From a virus, in IMG/VR virus record IMGVR_UViG_3300034418_004786, positions 1 through 59,975 of that record: a stretch of DNA of 59,975 nucleotides; one strand, given 5' to 3'. The number at the start of each line of letters is the position of its first letter. The stretch's first letter is position 1. Below the pieces are notes generated by a model. It saw only the letters and a program-made list of their open reading frames with translations. It was not told the DNA's origin and made no database searches. The position numbers and the translations under genes were made by a program. This document shows positions 8,128-16,918 of the stretch, in pieces.

Positions 8128-10422
8128 ATGATTGTTGAGCGATACATCACGAATGACGAAGAAGAACGCATCTTCACTCGGTGGCGAAAGCCTGACGGGT
8201 CATTCGTTGAGGAACACCATGACTTCAAACCGTATTTCTATGTGCTTGATGATGAACGCCTGATAGAGCGTTTGACTCAAATGTATGATGCTCGTTTCTT
8301 TGGTTGGGAATTGACTGAGGACACAGCCACTTCACTCCCAAGCAAAGAACACCCTCATGGTCGCACCCTGCGAAAAGTGGTTGCACCGACCTCAAAGGAC
8401 ATACGGGCTATGCGGGAAATCGCAGGTGACACATGGGAAGCCGACATTCACTTCGTTGATCGTTTTTGTATTGATACATACGAGGCAGGTGATATGCCTG
8501 ATTGGTTTGACAACATCGTTAAGGCAGGTGGCTTTGACATGGAGTGGAATCAAGACAATGAAATCACCATGCTCGGCTACACCACCGATGGAGTGGTTGC
8601 TCGCACATGGACTTGGCATCCAACCTACGAGGGCGTTCTCAAACCATATCGTTCCGAGAAGGAAATGCTTGAGGCATTTGCACAGGCGTTTGAGGAATTG
8701 AACCCTGACCTCATCACCACATGGGCGGGCAACCGCGCTGATTGGCCGATGCTATACAAGCGGTTCAAACATCATGGTCTTTCTTTGGATTGGGCTTCGC
8801 CCATTCAATGTGCTTCACCACCAATGACCCATTTACCACGCTCAGGTGTGTATCAAGAAGGAACACAGATCATGCTTGGTCGCATGACTCTTGACTTGGC
8901 TGACAGGAATCATGGTTTTGAGCGAGTGTGGCGCGATGGAGGAAACGGTCAATTGTCCGATAGGCGACTTGGTGCGGTGGGTGAATTATTGTTCCCCAAC
9001 AATCCTGAGTGGTGGAAGGTGGACATGAAAGGAATGACTCACCACGATATGTGGTTGGAGGATTTTGAGGCGTTCTGTGCATACCACAGGGGCGACATTT
9101 TGCTCACCGATAGGATTGACCGTGAATACCATGTCAGTCGCTTCTTCATGGCTTTACAGCGCGTGTGTGGGGTATCGTTCTCATCCGTGTTCACCGTCAG
9201 TCGTTTTGCACGAGGACTCCTACGCAGGAGAGCAACATGGGCATCACCAACAGGGACATACCACAAAGGAACAGACGGGGAATTATCGGGTGGCTTTGTG
9301 GCTGAACCGAAAGTGGGTCGTTTCACCAATGTGGGTGTCTTTGACTTCCGGGCTATGTATGCTGAAATCCAACGAGGAAACAACATCAGCCCGGAAACAA
9401 TTCGCTATGAGGTTGGTGATGAAACACGGACATTGGGGAACGGTTCTATTTGGTATCAGGGCAAAATGGGTGTTCTCCCCCAATTGCAGATTGATCTCGC
9501 TGAGGCGAGGAATAGTGCAAAGGCGGAAATGAAAAAACACGAACCCAATTCACAGGAATATGCAGGTTTCAACACACTCCAATTGGCATTCAAGCGTGCC
9601 GCCGCATCGGTCTATGGCTTGATGGGACACACAGGACACGGCGAGAGCCACCTTGAAGTCGCATCGGCTATCACCTATGTTGGTCGCTCGTTGGTTGGGC
9701 GACTTATGGAAATATGCGATGACATGGGCTATCCTGCCCTCGCAGGTCACACCGATAGTGCCTACATTTCAATCGGTGAAGCCAACGGTGAGGAAATTGC
9801 CGAGCGTTTGACACAAATCATACAGGAGGAATTTGATAGTGATAGGTTTGTTGTTGAATTTGAGAAATTTATGAAGGCGTGGATTGCCGCAAAGAAGAAT
9901 CGCAATTTTGGTTGGGTCGTTTGGCCGAAAGAATCACTCCATGTGACAGGTTTTGAATACAAAAAGAGCAACGCATCACGAATCACCAAGCGTGTCCAAG
10001 GCGAAGCATTCATGGCGTTGTGTCGGGACTTGGCTGATCGTGATGCTATTGACGACATCGTTTATGGCATCATCAAAGAAGTCAAGTCAGGCTCTATCCC
10101 TCGCAAACACTTGACCATGCGTTCACGCTTGGGCAAAGACCCTGAGAGGTATGGACAACAGGGTGGCTTTCAAGGTGCGGCAAAGAAATACAACCTCACA
10201 GCCCCTAAGCATTTGCACTTCAAGGATGGCGATGGAGTCCCACACCTTTACACAAAGCGTGGGATTGAAGCGTATCGCACCGATGAGGAATTGGCTTCAC
10301 TCCCACTTGATTTGACAACAATCGTGCAAAAACAAGTGATTGCACCCGTTGCACTTATCTATGAGGCTATGGGTTGGAGTGAACCCACAGCCGATGCTTC
10401 AAGACCCGTTTCTTTATGGTGA
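8128..10422 (+). CDS. polB: Family B DNA polymerase with proofreading domain
   Basis: 764 aa from ATG 8128 (GTG 8119 possible). Exonuclease motifs: Exo I FDMEW (D137, E139), Exo II GNRADWP (N202, D205), Exo III YHRGD (Y319, D323). Polymerase motifs: A VFDFRAMYAEI (D406), B KRAAASVYG (K489), C GHTDSAYIS (D543), and KKNRNFG matching KKRY. Two departures from consensus: motif C reads HTD where most family members have DTD, and motif B has Ala instead of Asn before S-x-YG. The essential aspartates of motifs A and C are kept, so activity is expected. Length is typical of archaeal PolB. It follows PCNA directly. Confidence 0.95.
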   Translation: MIVERYITNDEEERIFTRWRKPDGSFVEEHHDFKPYFYVLDDERLIERLTQMYDARFFGWELTEDTATSLPSKEHPHGRTLRKVVAPTSKDIRAMREIAGDTWEADIHFVDRFCIDTYEAGDMPDWFDNIVKAGGFDMEWNQDNEITMLGYTTDGVVARTWTWHPTYEGVLKPYRSEKEMLEAFAQAFEELNPDLITTWAGNRADWPMLYKRFKHHGLSLDWASPIQCASPPMTHLPRSGVYQEGTQIMLGRMTLDLADRNHGFERVWRDGGNGQLSDRRLGAVGELLFPNNPEWWKVDMKGMTHHDMWLEDFEAFCAYHRGDILLTDRIDREYHVSRFFMALQRVCGVSFSSVFTVSRFARGLLRRRATWASPTGTYHKGTDGELSGGFVAEPKVGRFTNVGVFDFRAMYAEIQRGNNISPETIRYEVGDETRTLGNGSIWYQGKMGVLPQLQIDLAEARNSAKAEMKKHEPNSQEYAGFNTLQLAFKRAAASVYGLMGHTGHGESHLEVASAITYVGRSLVGRLMEICDDMGYPALAGHTDSAYISIGEANGEEIAERLTQIIQEEFDSDRFVVEFEKFMKAWIAAKKNRNFGWVVWPKESLHVTGFEYKKSNASRITKRVQGEAFMALCRDLADRDAIDDIVYGIIKEVKSGSIPRKHLTMRSRLGKDPERYGQQGGFQGAAKKYNLTAPKHLHFKDGDGVPHLYTKRGIEAYRTDEELASLPLDLTTIVQKQVIAPVALIYEAMGWSEPTADASRPVSLW

Positions 10423-10427
10423 TACAC

Positions 10428-11381
10428 ATGATTGAACACAAACCACCAAGAGCATACCCTGTGCCGAACCGTGAAGGGTTGTTTTCAACATACGCATGGC
10501 ATCCCGGCATGAAGCAAAATTACATTTTGAGAATGAGCAAATCATCACTCGGTGACTCCACCTTTTGCGCTCAGCAATATTTCATTGGCCGCATCATCGG
10601 CATGAAAGAGCCACAGAACGATGATATGTTGAGAGGAACAAATGTCCACGACATCGTTGAGCAATTCTATGACAATGTGGATATTGAATATGCGAAGGGT
10701 CTTGATGCCGATAAGGTGGATATGTATTTTCAAAATTGTATGCCTGATGCTACGGGACTCAAAAAGCCCCAAGAGGTTTTCACGCTTGATGAGGATTTGC
10801 ACTTAGACCGTTATCGTGTTGCTGAGGTGCAACGCTTTTTGTCGTCAGATCCCGTTAATTTTTTGCCGACAGGAAACGAATTGTTGGTTGATGATGTGGT
10901 TGAGGTTGAGGTGGATGGCATCAAGCAATTGGTTCACTTCACGGGATTCATTGACAGGATTTTCACCAACCCTGACGGCACACTTCATATTCACGAATTG
11001 AAAACGGGCTTGTGGAAGGATAAGCCCTTCAAATACAACAGCATGAGAAAGGAAATGGCTTTCTATGTGTGGTTGCTTCGTAAAACGGACAATTCAGCAC
11101 GAATCACTCATTGGGGTTGGGATCACACAAAGGGGCTTCAAGGCGAAACAGAAGAAAGCGAGATATTCCGTCATGTTGAACCCGTTAGAGTGAAAGAAAT
11201 CGGTGAAATGCTCGCTGATATGCACAACCTGATTCGTATGCACAGGCGATACAAGGGCGATGGGGAGGGGTCAATGTTTGCCCTCATCCCCGAATACCGC
11301 CAATACAACATTTGCGACCCGTGGTGTGGATTGAAAGAATTCTGTCCTCGCTACACTCAGCACTTGGAGGGTGGAGAATGA
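10428..11381 (+). CDS. Cas4-like PD-(D/E)XK nuclease with Fe-S cluster
   Basis: 317 aa from ATG 10428, preceded by GGTGAT. RecB-type nuclease elements: GTNVHDIVEQFY helix, FIDRI (D176), HELKTG (E190, K192) and a downstream helix RKEMAFYVWLL in place of Q-x-x-x-Y. Four cysteines, C47 and C296, C300, C306 (CDPWCGLKEFC), have the split arrangement of the [4Fe-4S] cluster of Cas4/AddB nucleases. Such enzymes resect DNA ends and are common in archaeal viruses. No CRISPR genes are nearby, so a replication or recombination role is likely. Confidence 0.8.
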   Translation: MIEHKPPRAYPVPNREGLFSTYAWHPGMKQNYILRMSKSSLGDSTFCAQQYFIGRIIGMKEPQNDDMLRGTNVHDIVEQFYDNVDIEYAKGLDADKVDMYFQNCMPDATGLKKPQEVFTLDEDLHLDRYRVAEVQRFLSSDPVNFLPTGNELLVDDVVEVEVDGIKQLVHFTGFIDRIFTNPDGTLHIHELKTGLWKDKPFKYNSMRKEMAFYVWLLRKTDNSARITHWGWDHTKGLQGETEESEIFRHVEPVRVKEIGEMLADMHNLIRMHRRYKGDGEGSMFALIPEYRQYNICDPWCGLKEFCPRYTQHLEGGE

Positions 11382-12967
11382 GAAAATTGTTAGACGACTG
11401 TTTTGTGCTTGAGGGTGATTGTCTTGAACGCTTGAAAGAATTACCCGAAAAATCTATCCACACCTGTGTGACCTCTCCGCCCTATTATGCTTTGAGGGAT
11501 TATGGCACAGGTTCGTGGGAAGGGGGAAACCCGGATTGTGAACACGAAGGCGTGGTGTTGGGCAATAATAGGAATTTTATTGATCGTGAGGGGAGAGGAA
11601 GCAATAACTCCGCACTTGATAGTGGCGATTGCACCAAATGTGGTGCGACTAAGGTGGATTTTCAAATAGGATTGGAAAAAACACCCGAACAATTCATTCA
11701 AAACCTCGTATCAGTCTTTCGTGAGGTAAAGCGGGTGCTTCGTGATGACGGCACTTTGTGGGTGAACATTGGGGATTCTTACGCAGGGAGTGGTAAAGGG
11801 CGCAACGCCGATGGCTCACATCAAGAAGGCGGCAAGCAAGGAACAAACAAGGGAACGATTGAAGGCTCATTGACTAAAACCGACGCACCGAATTGTAAGC
11901 CAAAAGACCTCATCGGCATACCGTGGATGCTCGCCTTTGCACTGCGTGCCGATGGTTGGTATTTGCGTCAAGACATCATTTGGGCTAAACCAAATTGTAT
12001 GCCTGAGTCGGTTAGGGATAGATGCACCAAGAGCCATGAATACATTTTCCTTTTGAGCAAGTCAAAGAAATATTTCTATGATTCGGAGGCTATCAAAGAA
12101 CCCGTAAAACAGGATTGGGGAACGAGAGATCGAACCAATGGCAAATATCACAATGAAGGAACAGGTCTGCAACCACATTCGGTCTTAGAAAAGTCATACG
12201 AAACAAAGAACAAACGCAGTGTTTGGAATGTATCTCCTAAGCCATATTCGGAGGCTCACTTTGCCGTGTTCCCTCCTGAATTGATTGAACCTTGTATTCT
12301 TGCGGGGTGTCCACCAAAGGTTTGTTCCTCTTGCTTGACTCCGTATAAGAGGGGATTCAGGACAGAAGAACGCTTTTTGTCGCTTGAAGAATTGGATAAG
12401 AGCAATTTGAACCATGATTCTATGATTCCGAATTATGAAATTGTGGATGGCGAAAGGGTCAGCAAATTAACACGAGTCATAGAGGATAGGAATTTGCCCG
12501 ACCACGAAGAATTGCGCCAATACCTGCAAAAAAACAGAAAGAAGGCGGGCTTGACAATTAAAGAGGTTGAGGAATTTTTTGGTTCATGGCAAGCACACCA
12601 TTGGCTTACAAAGGGCGGGAGTTATCCGCCCGCTGAAAATTGGATGGATTTGAAGAAATTGCTTGACTTGGATGACACATACGACAAAGCCATGACAGAA
12701 ATTTTCATCCGTTCAGGCATCAAGGTGAAGGGAGAAACCATTGACTTGGGGCTTGTTAAACAATGCGAATGCGAATGTGAATTGAGTGTTGGCGGAACAG
12801 TCCTTGACCCCTTCGGTGGCTCAGGAACAACCGCAGGAGTCGCACTCAAACATGGGCGTAAAGCAATTGTGTGCGAATTAAATCCCGAATATGTTGATTT
12901 GATGCCAAAGAGAATTGAAATGATTAGCGGGCGAAGCAAAGAGCAACGCACATTATTTGATTGGTGA
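11378..12967 (+). CDS. SPPY-type DNA methyltransferase with PIP-box-like tail
   Basis: 529 aa from ATG 11378, overlapping the previous stop (ATGA). Beta-class permuted methyltransferase: N-terminal catalytic motif TSPPYYALRDYG (32-43), C-terminal SAM-binding DPFGGSGTT (from D477). Between them lie a zinc-ribbon-like CxxC (CTKCG), a second CSSC and an inserted helix-turn-helix-like stretch (about 380-440), longer than most relatives. The SPPY motif occurs in N4-cytosine and N6-adenine enzymes, so the base is undecided. It ends EQRTLFDW, closely resembling archaeal PCNA-interacting peptides, so methylation may be coupled to replication. Confidence 0.85.
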   Translation: MRKLLDDCFVLEGDCLERLKELPEKSIHTCVTSPPYYALRDYGTGSWEGGNPDCEHEGVVLGNNRNFIDREGRGSNNSALDSGDCTKCGATKVDFQIGLEKTPEQFIQNLVSVFREVKRVLRDDGTLWVNIGDSYAGSGKGRNADGSHQEGGKQGTNKGTIEGSLTKTDAPNCKPKDLIGIPWMLAFALRADGWYLRQDIIWAKPNCMPESVRDRCTKSHEYIFLLSKSKKYFYDSEAIKEPVKQDWGTRDRTNGKYHNEGTGLQPHSVLEKSYETKNKRSVWNVSPKPYSEAHFAVFPPELIEPCILAGCPPKVCSSCLTPYKRGFRTEERFLSLEELDKSNLNHDSMIPNYEIVDGERVSKLTRVIEDRNLPDHEELRQYLQKNRKKAGLTIKEVEEFFGSWQAHHWLTKGGSYPPAENWMDLKKLLDLDDTYDKAMTEIFIRSGIKVKGETIDLGLVKQCECECELSVGGTVLDPFGGSGTTAGVALKHGRKAIVCELNPEYVDLMPKRIEMISGRSKEQRTLFDW

Positions 12968-12973
12968 TTCATC

Positions 12974-14038
12974 ATGGCTCACCTATTCCGCCATTTTCCT
13001 CGTGAGGTGGATATGCGAAAGCGTAAGGTCGTTCACACGATGGAGGAATTACAACGCTATGTTGAAGCAACCAATGGTGCTGATAACCTCACCACTACGG
13101 TTTATGGCTTTAGGGCATTGAAAGGAACAGGAAAGCGTGCTGAATACAACACAGCCGTAGTCCCACACTTCGTGATGGACTTTGATTATGAGCGTGCAAA
13201 GGTAAATGGGCGGAGTGATAGCGAGGCAGGGAATCGTTGCCTCCAAGAAGTGTCCATGCTTCATCACCATTTGCTGAGCAACGACTTCAAACACGCCATG
13301 TGGTTCACAGGCGGGGGTGTTCATGTTTGGGTGAACCTTGACCGAACACATTACCCGGATGGGCGAGGTATGTCGGATTTGATGACGACAGGCAGGAGGC
13401 TCGTGGAGGGGTGGGTGAAGGAATGGTCGCTAAGCACTCTTGACCCTGTTGTGTCGTTCCGCCCTGACCGTCACATCCGCATTCCCAACACCTACAATTT
13501 CAAGCGTGGTCTGTGGGGTTTCCCTCTCAAGACCGAGGACTTTGATTTGACATGGGAGGACATTCTTGACCGAGCATTGAAACCTCAAGGTGGCATGACT
13601 ATTTATGGTTCAAAGGGGATGACCTTGGAAATACAACAACGCGATCCCGATAAGCCGTTTGAAGCACAGCCCGTTGATATTGATATGAAAAAAGTCGGTT
13701 CAATCAATGTGTTGCCATGCCTTGCGGCATCCGCCTGTGATGTTGGTGGAAACCCCCCACACGAAGCGAGAGTCTATTTGATGATATTCCTACAAGACCG
13801 CTTTAGGTCGTTTGCCCGCCCCCCTCGTTCATCACAAGTGTCTAACGAAAGCATTGTGGAGAGCGTGTGTTCGTTCATCAACGACCTTCAATGGTCGGAC
13901 TACAACGAAGAAACAACACGAAGGTATGTGTCCATTGGAGTCAGCAATTTTTACATGACCCCTTCATGTCGCACACTTTACGAGAAGGGGTATTGCTTGG
14001 GTCGTTGTCCATTTTATGATGGCAGTGGAGGTGAATAA
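12974..14038 (+). CDS. Archaeo-eukaryotic primase with PriL-like Fe-S domain
   Basis: 354 aa, ATG 12974 after GGTGAT. The N-terminal half carries PriS-type motifs: catalytic VMDFDYE (D69, D71), FTGGGVHVWV (H117) and SFRPDRHIRIP. The C-terminal third begins VLPCLAAS and has C249, C332, C341 and C345 (SC x8 C x3 C), the pattern of the [4Fe-4S] domain of the primase large subunit, including the HEAR motif after the first Cys. It therefore combines catalytic and Fe-S functions in one chain and would synthesise primers for PolB. C255 is an extra cysteine. It is smaller than cellular PriS plus PriL. Confidence 0.8.
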   Translation: MAHLFRHFPREVDMRKRKVVHTMEELQRYVEATNGADNLTTTVYGFRALKGTGKRAEYNTAVVPHFVMDFDYERAKVNGRSDSEAGNRCLQEVSMLHHHLLSNDFKHAMWFTGGGVHVWVNLDRTHYPDGRGMSDLMTTGRRLVEGWVKEWSLSTLDPVVSFRPDRHIRIPNTYNFKRGLWGFPLKTEDFDLTWEDILDRALKPQGGMTIYGSKGMTLEIQQRDPDKPFEAQPVDIDMKKVGSINVLPCLAASACDVGGNPPHEARVYLMIFLQDRFRSFARPPRSSQVSNESIVESVCSFINDLQWSDYNEETTRRYVSIGVSNFYMTPSCRTLYEKGYCLGRCPFYDGSGGE

Positions 14039-14039
14039 A

Positions 14040-14210
14040 TTGACAAGAAGAGATGTATGTTGGTTATGTGGCGGTAAATTGATTTGGCAATCGGATTTCA
14101 ATTATGATGAAATTTTTGGCGAAGGCGAAGGAATTGTCGCTATGCTCAAGTGTTCCGGTTGTGATGCTGATGTTCAAGTGTCCCAAAGACATGATGAGGT
14201 GAAAGAATGA
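14040..14210 (+). CDS. Small zinc-ribbon protein
   Basis: 56 aa from TTG 14040, 6 nt after GGAGGTG and 2 nt after the primase stop; the ATGs further upstream lie inside the primase gene and before that site. Two CxxC pairs (CWLCGG and CSGCDA) about 35 residues apart form a zinc ribbon. The stretch between them (SDFNYDE, GEGEGIVA) is a recurring pattern in small viral zinc ribbons. Probably nucleic-acid or protein binding; precise role unknown. Confidence 0.7.
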   Translation: MTRRDVCWLCGGKLIWQSDFNYDEIFGEGEGIVAMLKCSGCDADVQVSQRHDEVKE

Positions 14211-14536
14211 CTGACGATATTGAAGAAATACGAAGGAAAAAATTGGAGGCTATTCGCAAGAAAGCCTCTCAGGTTGAAGAACAAACAGACGAATTGAGGG
14301 CTATGCAAAAAGAATTCACATGGGCTGATTTTGGGTATGATGAACCCGAATGGGCGTTTCGTGAGAGTCAGGAAATGGAGGGTGCATTTGATGTTTGTCA
14401 AAAGCGTCAAACCGTAGCCATCACAGGTGATCCTAAGTGGGCTATGCTTGTCACCGATTTGCTCAACCGGGCGAGGCTTGAAGAATTGACATTGGCACAA
14501 AGGGGGGATGAAAGTGAAAAAAATGCTGATTTGTAA
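14207..14536 (+). CDS. Hypothetical coiled-coil protein (109 aa)
   Basis: ATG 14207 overlaps the previous stop and follows GAGGTGAAAGA. The N-terminal 35 residues are a charged helix (EEIRRKKLEAIRKKASQ) likely to form a coiled coil; the rest is acidic and contains no motif I recognise. The helix recalls the start of archaeal PDCD5-like proteins, but nothing after it does. It lies between two zinc ribbons in the replication operon. Confidence 0.55.
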   Translation: MTDDIEEIRRKKLEAIRKKASQVEEQTDELRAMQKEFTWADFGYDEPEWAFRESQEMEGAFDVCQKRQTVAITGDPKWAMLVTDLLNRARLEELTLAQRGDESEKNADL

Positions 14537-14636
14537 GCGGTGCAACCGTTCAACGAATGTTTTGCATCCTTTGCATGACATTTGCCACGAATGCTACAAC
14601 CCAACGCACATTATCAAACGGAGGGGGCGAAAATGA
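14514..14636 (+). CDS. Very small zinc-ribbon protein (about 40 aa)
   Basis: Read in a different frame from both neighbours, starting inside the end of the upstream gene. GTG 14514 is 6 nt after a G6 run; ATG 14508 abuts it and ATG 14523 is a third choice. The product has CKRC, then CHEC 21 residues later, followed by a basic tail (IIKRRGRK). The stop overlaps the next ATG (ATGA at 14633). Conserved spacing of CxxC pairs and tight coupling support a real gene. Confidence 0.55.
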   Translation: MKKMLICKRCNRSTNVLHPLHDICHECYNPTHIIKRRGRK

Positions 14637-15343
14637 CCGAAACCACCTTGTTCATTGACTATCGGGAACGCTCAGGTCTTGAGAAGGGCGTGATAAAGCA
14701 CTGTGAAAAAGAGGGCATCCCTTATCAAATGCAGGAGAATTTGATTACGGACTATTGTTTCGGTTCAATGGGTATTGAAGCCAAGTCCATTCACGATTAT
14801 TTTAATTCGCTTCATAGTGGGCATCTTCAAAACCAATTGGCGAACATGGATGACAATTTTGAACGCATGGTGTTAGTGATTCACGGGACTGTGGATCAAT
14901 ATGTTGCCGCACTTCGTAAAAGGGGCAACAGAAGTGCATCCTATGCACAAATGGAGGCTCGCTACATTGGTTCTTTGGCTCGCTTTGATGTTGATTACGA
15001 CATCACAATCATGCAATTCTCAACCGCATCTGCCGCCGCGCGATGGATTGTGAAGCGTTGTCAAAAAGACGGCACGCTTGGCTCAAGCAACACCCTACGC
15101 ACCCTGCGTAAAACACGCTCGGAGGATGTTCGGATTGACGGACTCAGGGCATTGGGATGCAGTGAAACCACCGCTAAGAATCTGCTTGAACACTTTGGCT
15201 CAATTGTTGAATTGACAGGTGCTACGAAGAGGGAATTGATGAACATTGAAGGCGTTGGGAAAAAGCGTGCGGAGGATTTGCACCAAGCCCTAACGAGTGA
15301 GCAACCTGTGGTGAAACAGACCCATCGTAAAACGATGGCGTAA
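14633..15343 (+). CDS. XPF/ERCC4-type structure-specific nuclease
   Basis: 236 aa, ATG 14633 after GGAGGGGG. The nuclease domain starts with IDYRER (8-13) and contains GSMGIEAKSIHDYFNSL, aligning with the family's G-V-E-R-K-x-x-x-D motif (here IEAK, residues 48-51, then D). The C-terminus has tandem helix-hairpin-helix motifs (LGCSETTAKNLLEHFGS and NIEGVGKKRAEDL). This is the short archaeal XPF layout, without helicase. It would cut flaps, forks or recombination intermediates. Archaeal XPF normally binds PCNA through its tail; here the tail (KQTHRKTMA) has no clear PIP box. Confidence 0.85.
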   Translation: MTETTLFIDYRERSGLEKGVIKHCEKEGIPYQMQENLITDYCFGSMGIEAKSIHDYFNSLHSGHLQNQLANMDDNFERMVLVIHGTVDQYVAALRKRGNRSASYAQMEARYIGSLARFDVDYDITIMQFSTASAAARWIVKRCQKDGTLGSSNTLRTLRKTRSEDVRIDGLRALGCSETTAKNLLEHFGSIVELTGATKRELMNIEGVGKKRAEDLHQALTSEQPVVKQTHRKTMA

Positions 15344-15391
15344 GTTTAAGGTGGGAAGCGTTTAGGCGAGAAAGCACAGGGGTTGGTCTAT
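15344..15391 (+). promoter_or_regulatory. Short intergenic gap, possible promoter
   Basis: One of only two sizeable gaps in the early region. It holds AAGTTTAAGG, weakly TATA-like, about 40 nt before the next start, and no obvious terminator. It may carry a second early promoter for the helicase gene; the match is weak. Confidence 0.2.
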
Positions 15392-16918
15392 ATGAACGGC
15401 ATTGAATCGGTAAGGGATTTGACGAGAAAATGGGATGACTACGGTGTAGTCAATTCCGACAACAGTGGTTCTCGTTTCATTCGTGGCTACATTGAGCGTT
15501 TCAATACCGTGTCATTCTTCAACGAATTCGCAGGACTCCTTTCTTTTTTCTTTGTGATGGGTCAGGTGTGTGCGCCATTCATGCGTATTCCCATTCACGG
15601 CACATACATTGATTGTCGTGTTCACACATATTGGATTCAGCAATCAAGGACAGGTAAATCAATTGCTTGGGAATTCACAGACCGACTTCTTGAGGCACTT
15701 GGTATTGAAAGCGAAACCTTCACGGCGGGGTCGGATGCAAAATTGATTGGAACAGTCCAAGAGCAACCTGTCATCGGTGAGGATGGTCGCCCTACGGGTG
15801 AAATCAACCACATCACTGTGCCGGGTTTGCTCAACGGCTACAAGACCCTGCTCTTTGACGAGGCGAGCGTATTGCTCAACGATCAGAAGGCATATTTTAG
15901 CGACAAAATCCTGTATCTTCAACAGGCTATGGCCCCACTTGGTTCACGCACGAATGTATTGGTGAAACACTTGGTCGGTGGTTCAGTCCACACGCCATCA
16001 GGAGTGTCCCTGTGGATGACGACTTTCCCTCCAAAAGACATCATGGCTCATGTGTTGGACAAGGGTTTCTTTCAGCGTGTATTCTTGTATCAAAACGACA
16101 TCACTGCCGAGCAACGACAGACCGTGAGTGAACACCGTGTGGGTGGTGCGTATGTGCGACCCGATGGGCGAATCATGGACTATGATGTTCTCGCCACCTA
16201 CATTGAACAATGTGTGGATTTTGTGAAGGGTCGTCTGTTTGACGCTATGGGGCTAACGGATGAAGTGGTTGAGCGTGTTGATGAAGAAGGAAATGCCTTC
16301 ACCTACACCATCAGTCGTGGTGAACAGTGGACAAGGCTTAGCGACCAAGAAAGAGAACAGGCGGCGATGGAACACGCCTACGATTTGTTTGAGGTTTCAC
16401 CGGGTTATTCGGCGGCGTTGCTCAACGCAACCGATGACTATTACCAATTGGCTCACGGCATTTCAAGTGACGATGTGCGCGAAACAGCCCTCTCCTTCAT
16501 CCCCAACATTGAGAATTACACGATGATATTCACCAATCTGATAGCCACCATCATGCGCTCTCCTGTATTGACTGAGGATCATGTGATGATGGCTTCGGAA
16601 ATGATTTACGACAATTTTCACAACCTCATCATTTGGCTTGAACAAAAGCAAAATGTGTCCGAGAAGAAGAAAATTGCTTCTCAGCGTGCGGCATGGACAA
16701 GTGCATTCAATGCGTGCAAACGCTACACGGATGAGAGCGATGGGGTGGAAAAGGTTATGCAAACCGAATTGTTGGATATGTATGCGACCCAACAATGTAT
16801 TGCGAACATCACGGCACAAAGGAGGTTTAAGTCATTGAAGGACTCAAGACAAGTCACCATATCAAAGTCGGGTCAGGGTGGTCGTAATTTCGTTGTATTG
16901 GCTTGGAGTGGTTCGTGA
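15392..16918 (+). CDS. P-loop ATPase, putative replicative helicase
   Basis: 508 aa from ATG 15392; TTG 15383 is possible and neither has a strong ribosome site. An unusual Walker A, QQSRTGKS (K89), lacks the usual first Gly. Walker B is LLFDEA (D156), followed by WMTTFPP (sensor 1 region) and GFFQRVFL, where an arginine finger would lie. The order resembles helicase domains of DUF3987/D5 or MCM-like type. The C-terminal 100 residues are basic and may form a winged helix. Location next to the primase, XPF and polymerase genes supports a replicative helicase. A packaging ATPase is less likely given its early position. Confidence 0.55.
   Translation: MNGIESVRDLTRKWDDYGVVNSDNSGSRFIRGYIERFNTVSFFNEFAGLLSFFFVMGQVCAPFMRIPIHGTYIDCRVHTYWIQQSRTGKSIAWEFTDRLLEALGIESETFTAGSDAKLIGTVQEQPVIGEDGRPTGEINHITVPGLLNGYKTLLFDEASVLLNDQKAYFSDKILYLQQAMAPLGSRTNVLVKHLVGGSVHTPSGVSLWMTTFPPKDIMAHVLDKGFFQRVFLYQNDITAEQRQTVSEHRVGGAYVRPDGRIMDYDVLATYIEQCVDFVKGRLFDAMGLTDEVVERVDEEGNAFTYTISRGEQWTRLSDQEREQAAMEHAYDLFEVSPGYSAALLNATDDYYQLAHGISSDDVRETALSFIPNIENYTMIFTNLIATIMRSPVLTEDHVMMASEMIYDNFHNLIIWLEQKQNVSEKKKIASQRAAWTSAFNACKRYTDESDGVEKVMQTELLDMYATQQCIANITAQRRFKSLKDSRQVTISKSGQGGRNFVVLAWSGS

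Noticed and set aside
14207-14536. PDCD5-family DNA-binding protein
   Set aside because: Only the charged N-terminal helix is similar; charged helices of this kind are common.
15392-16918. Large terminase ATPase
   Set aside because: It has a P-loop and DEA box but no C-terminal nuclease motif, and lies in the early replication operon beside the primase and XPF genes, not with the portal.
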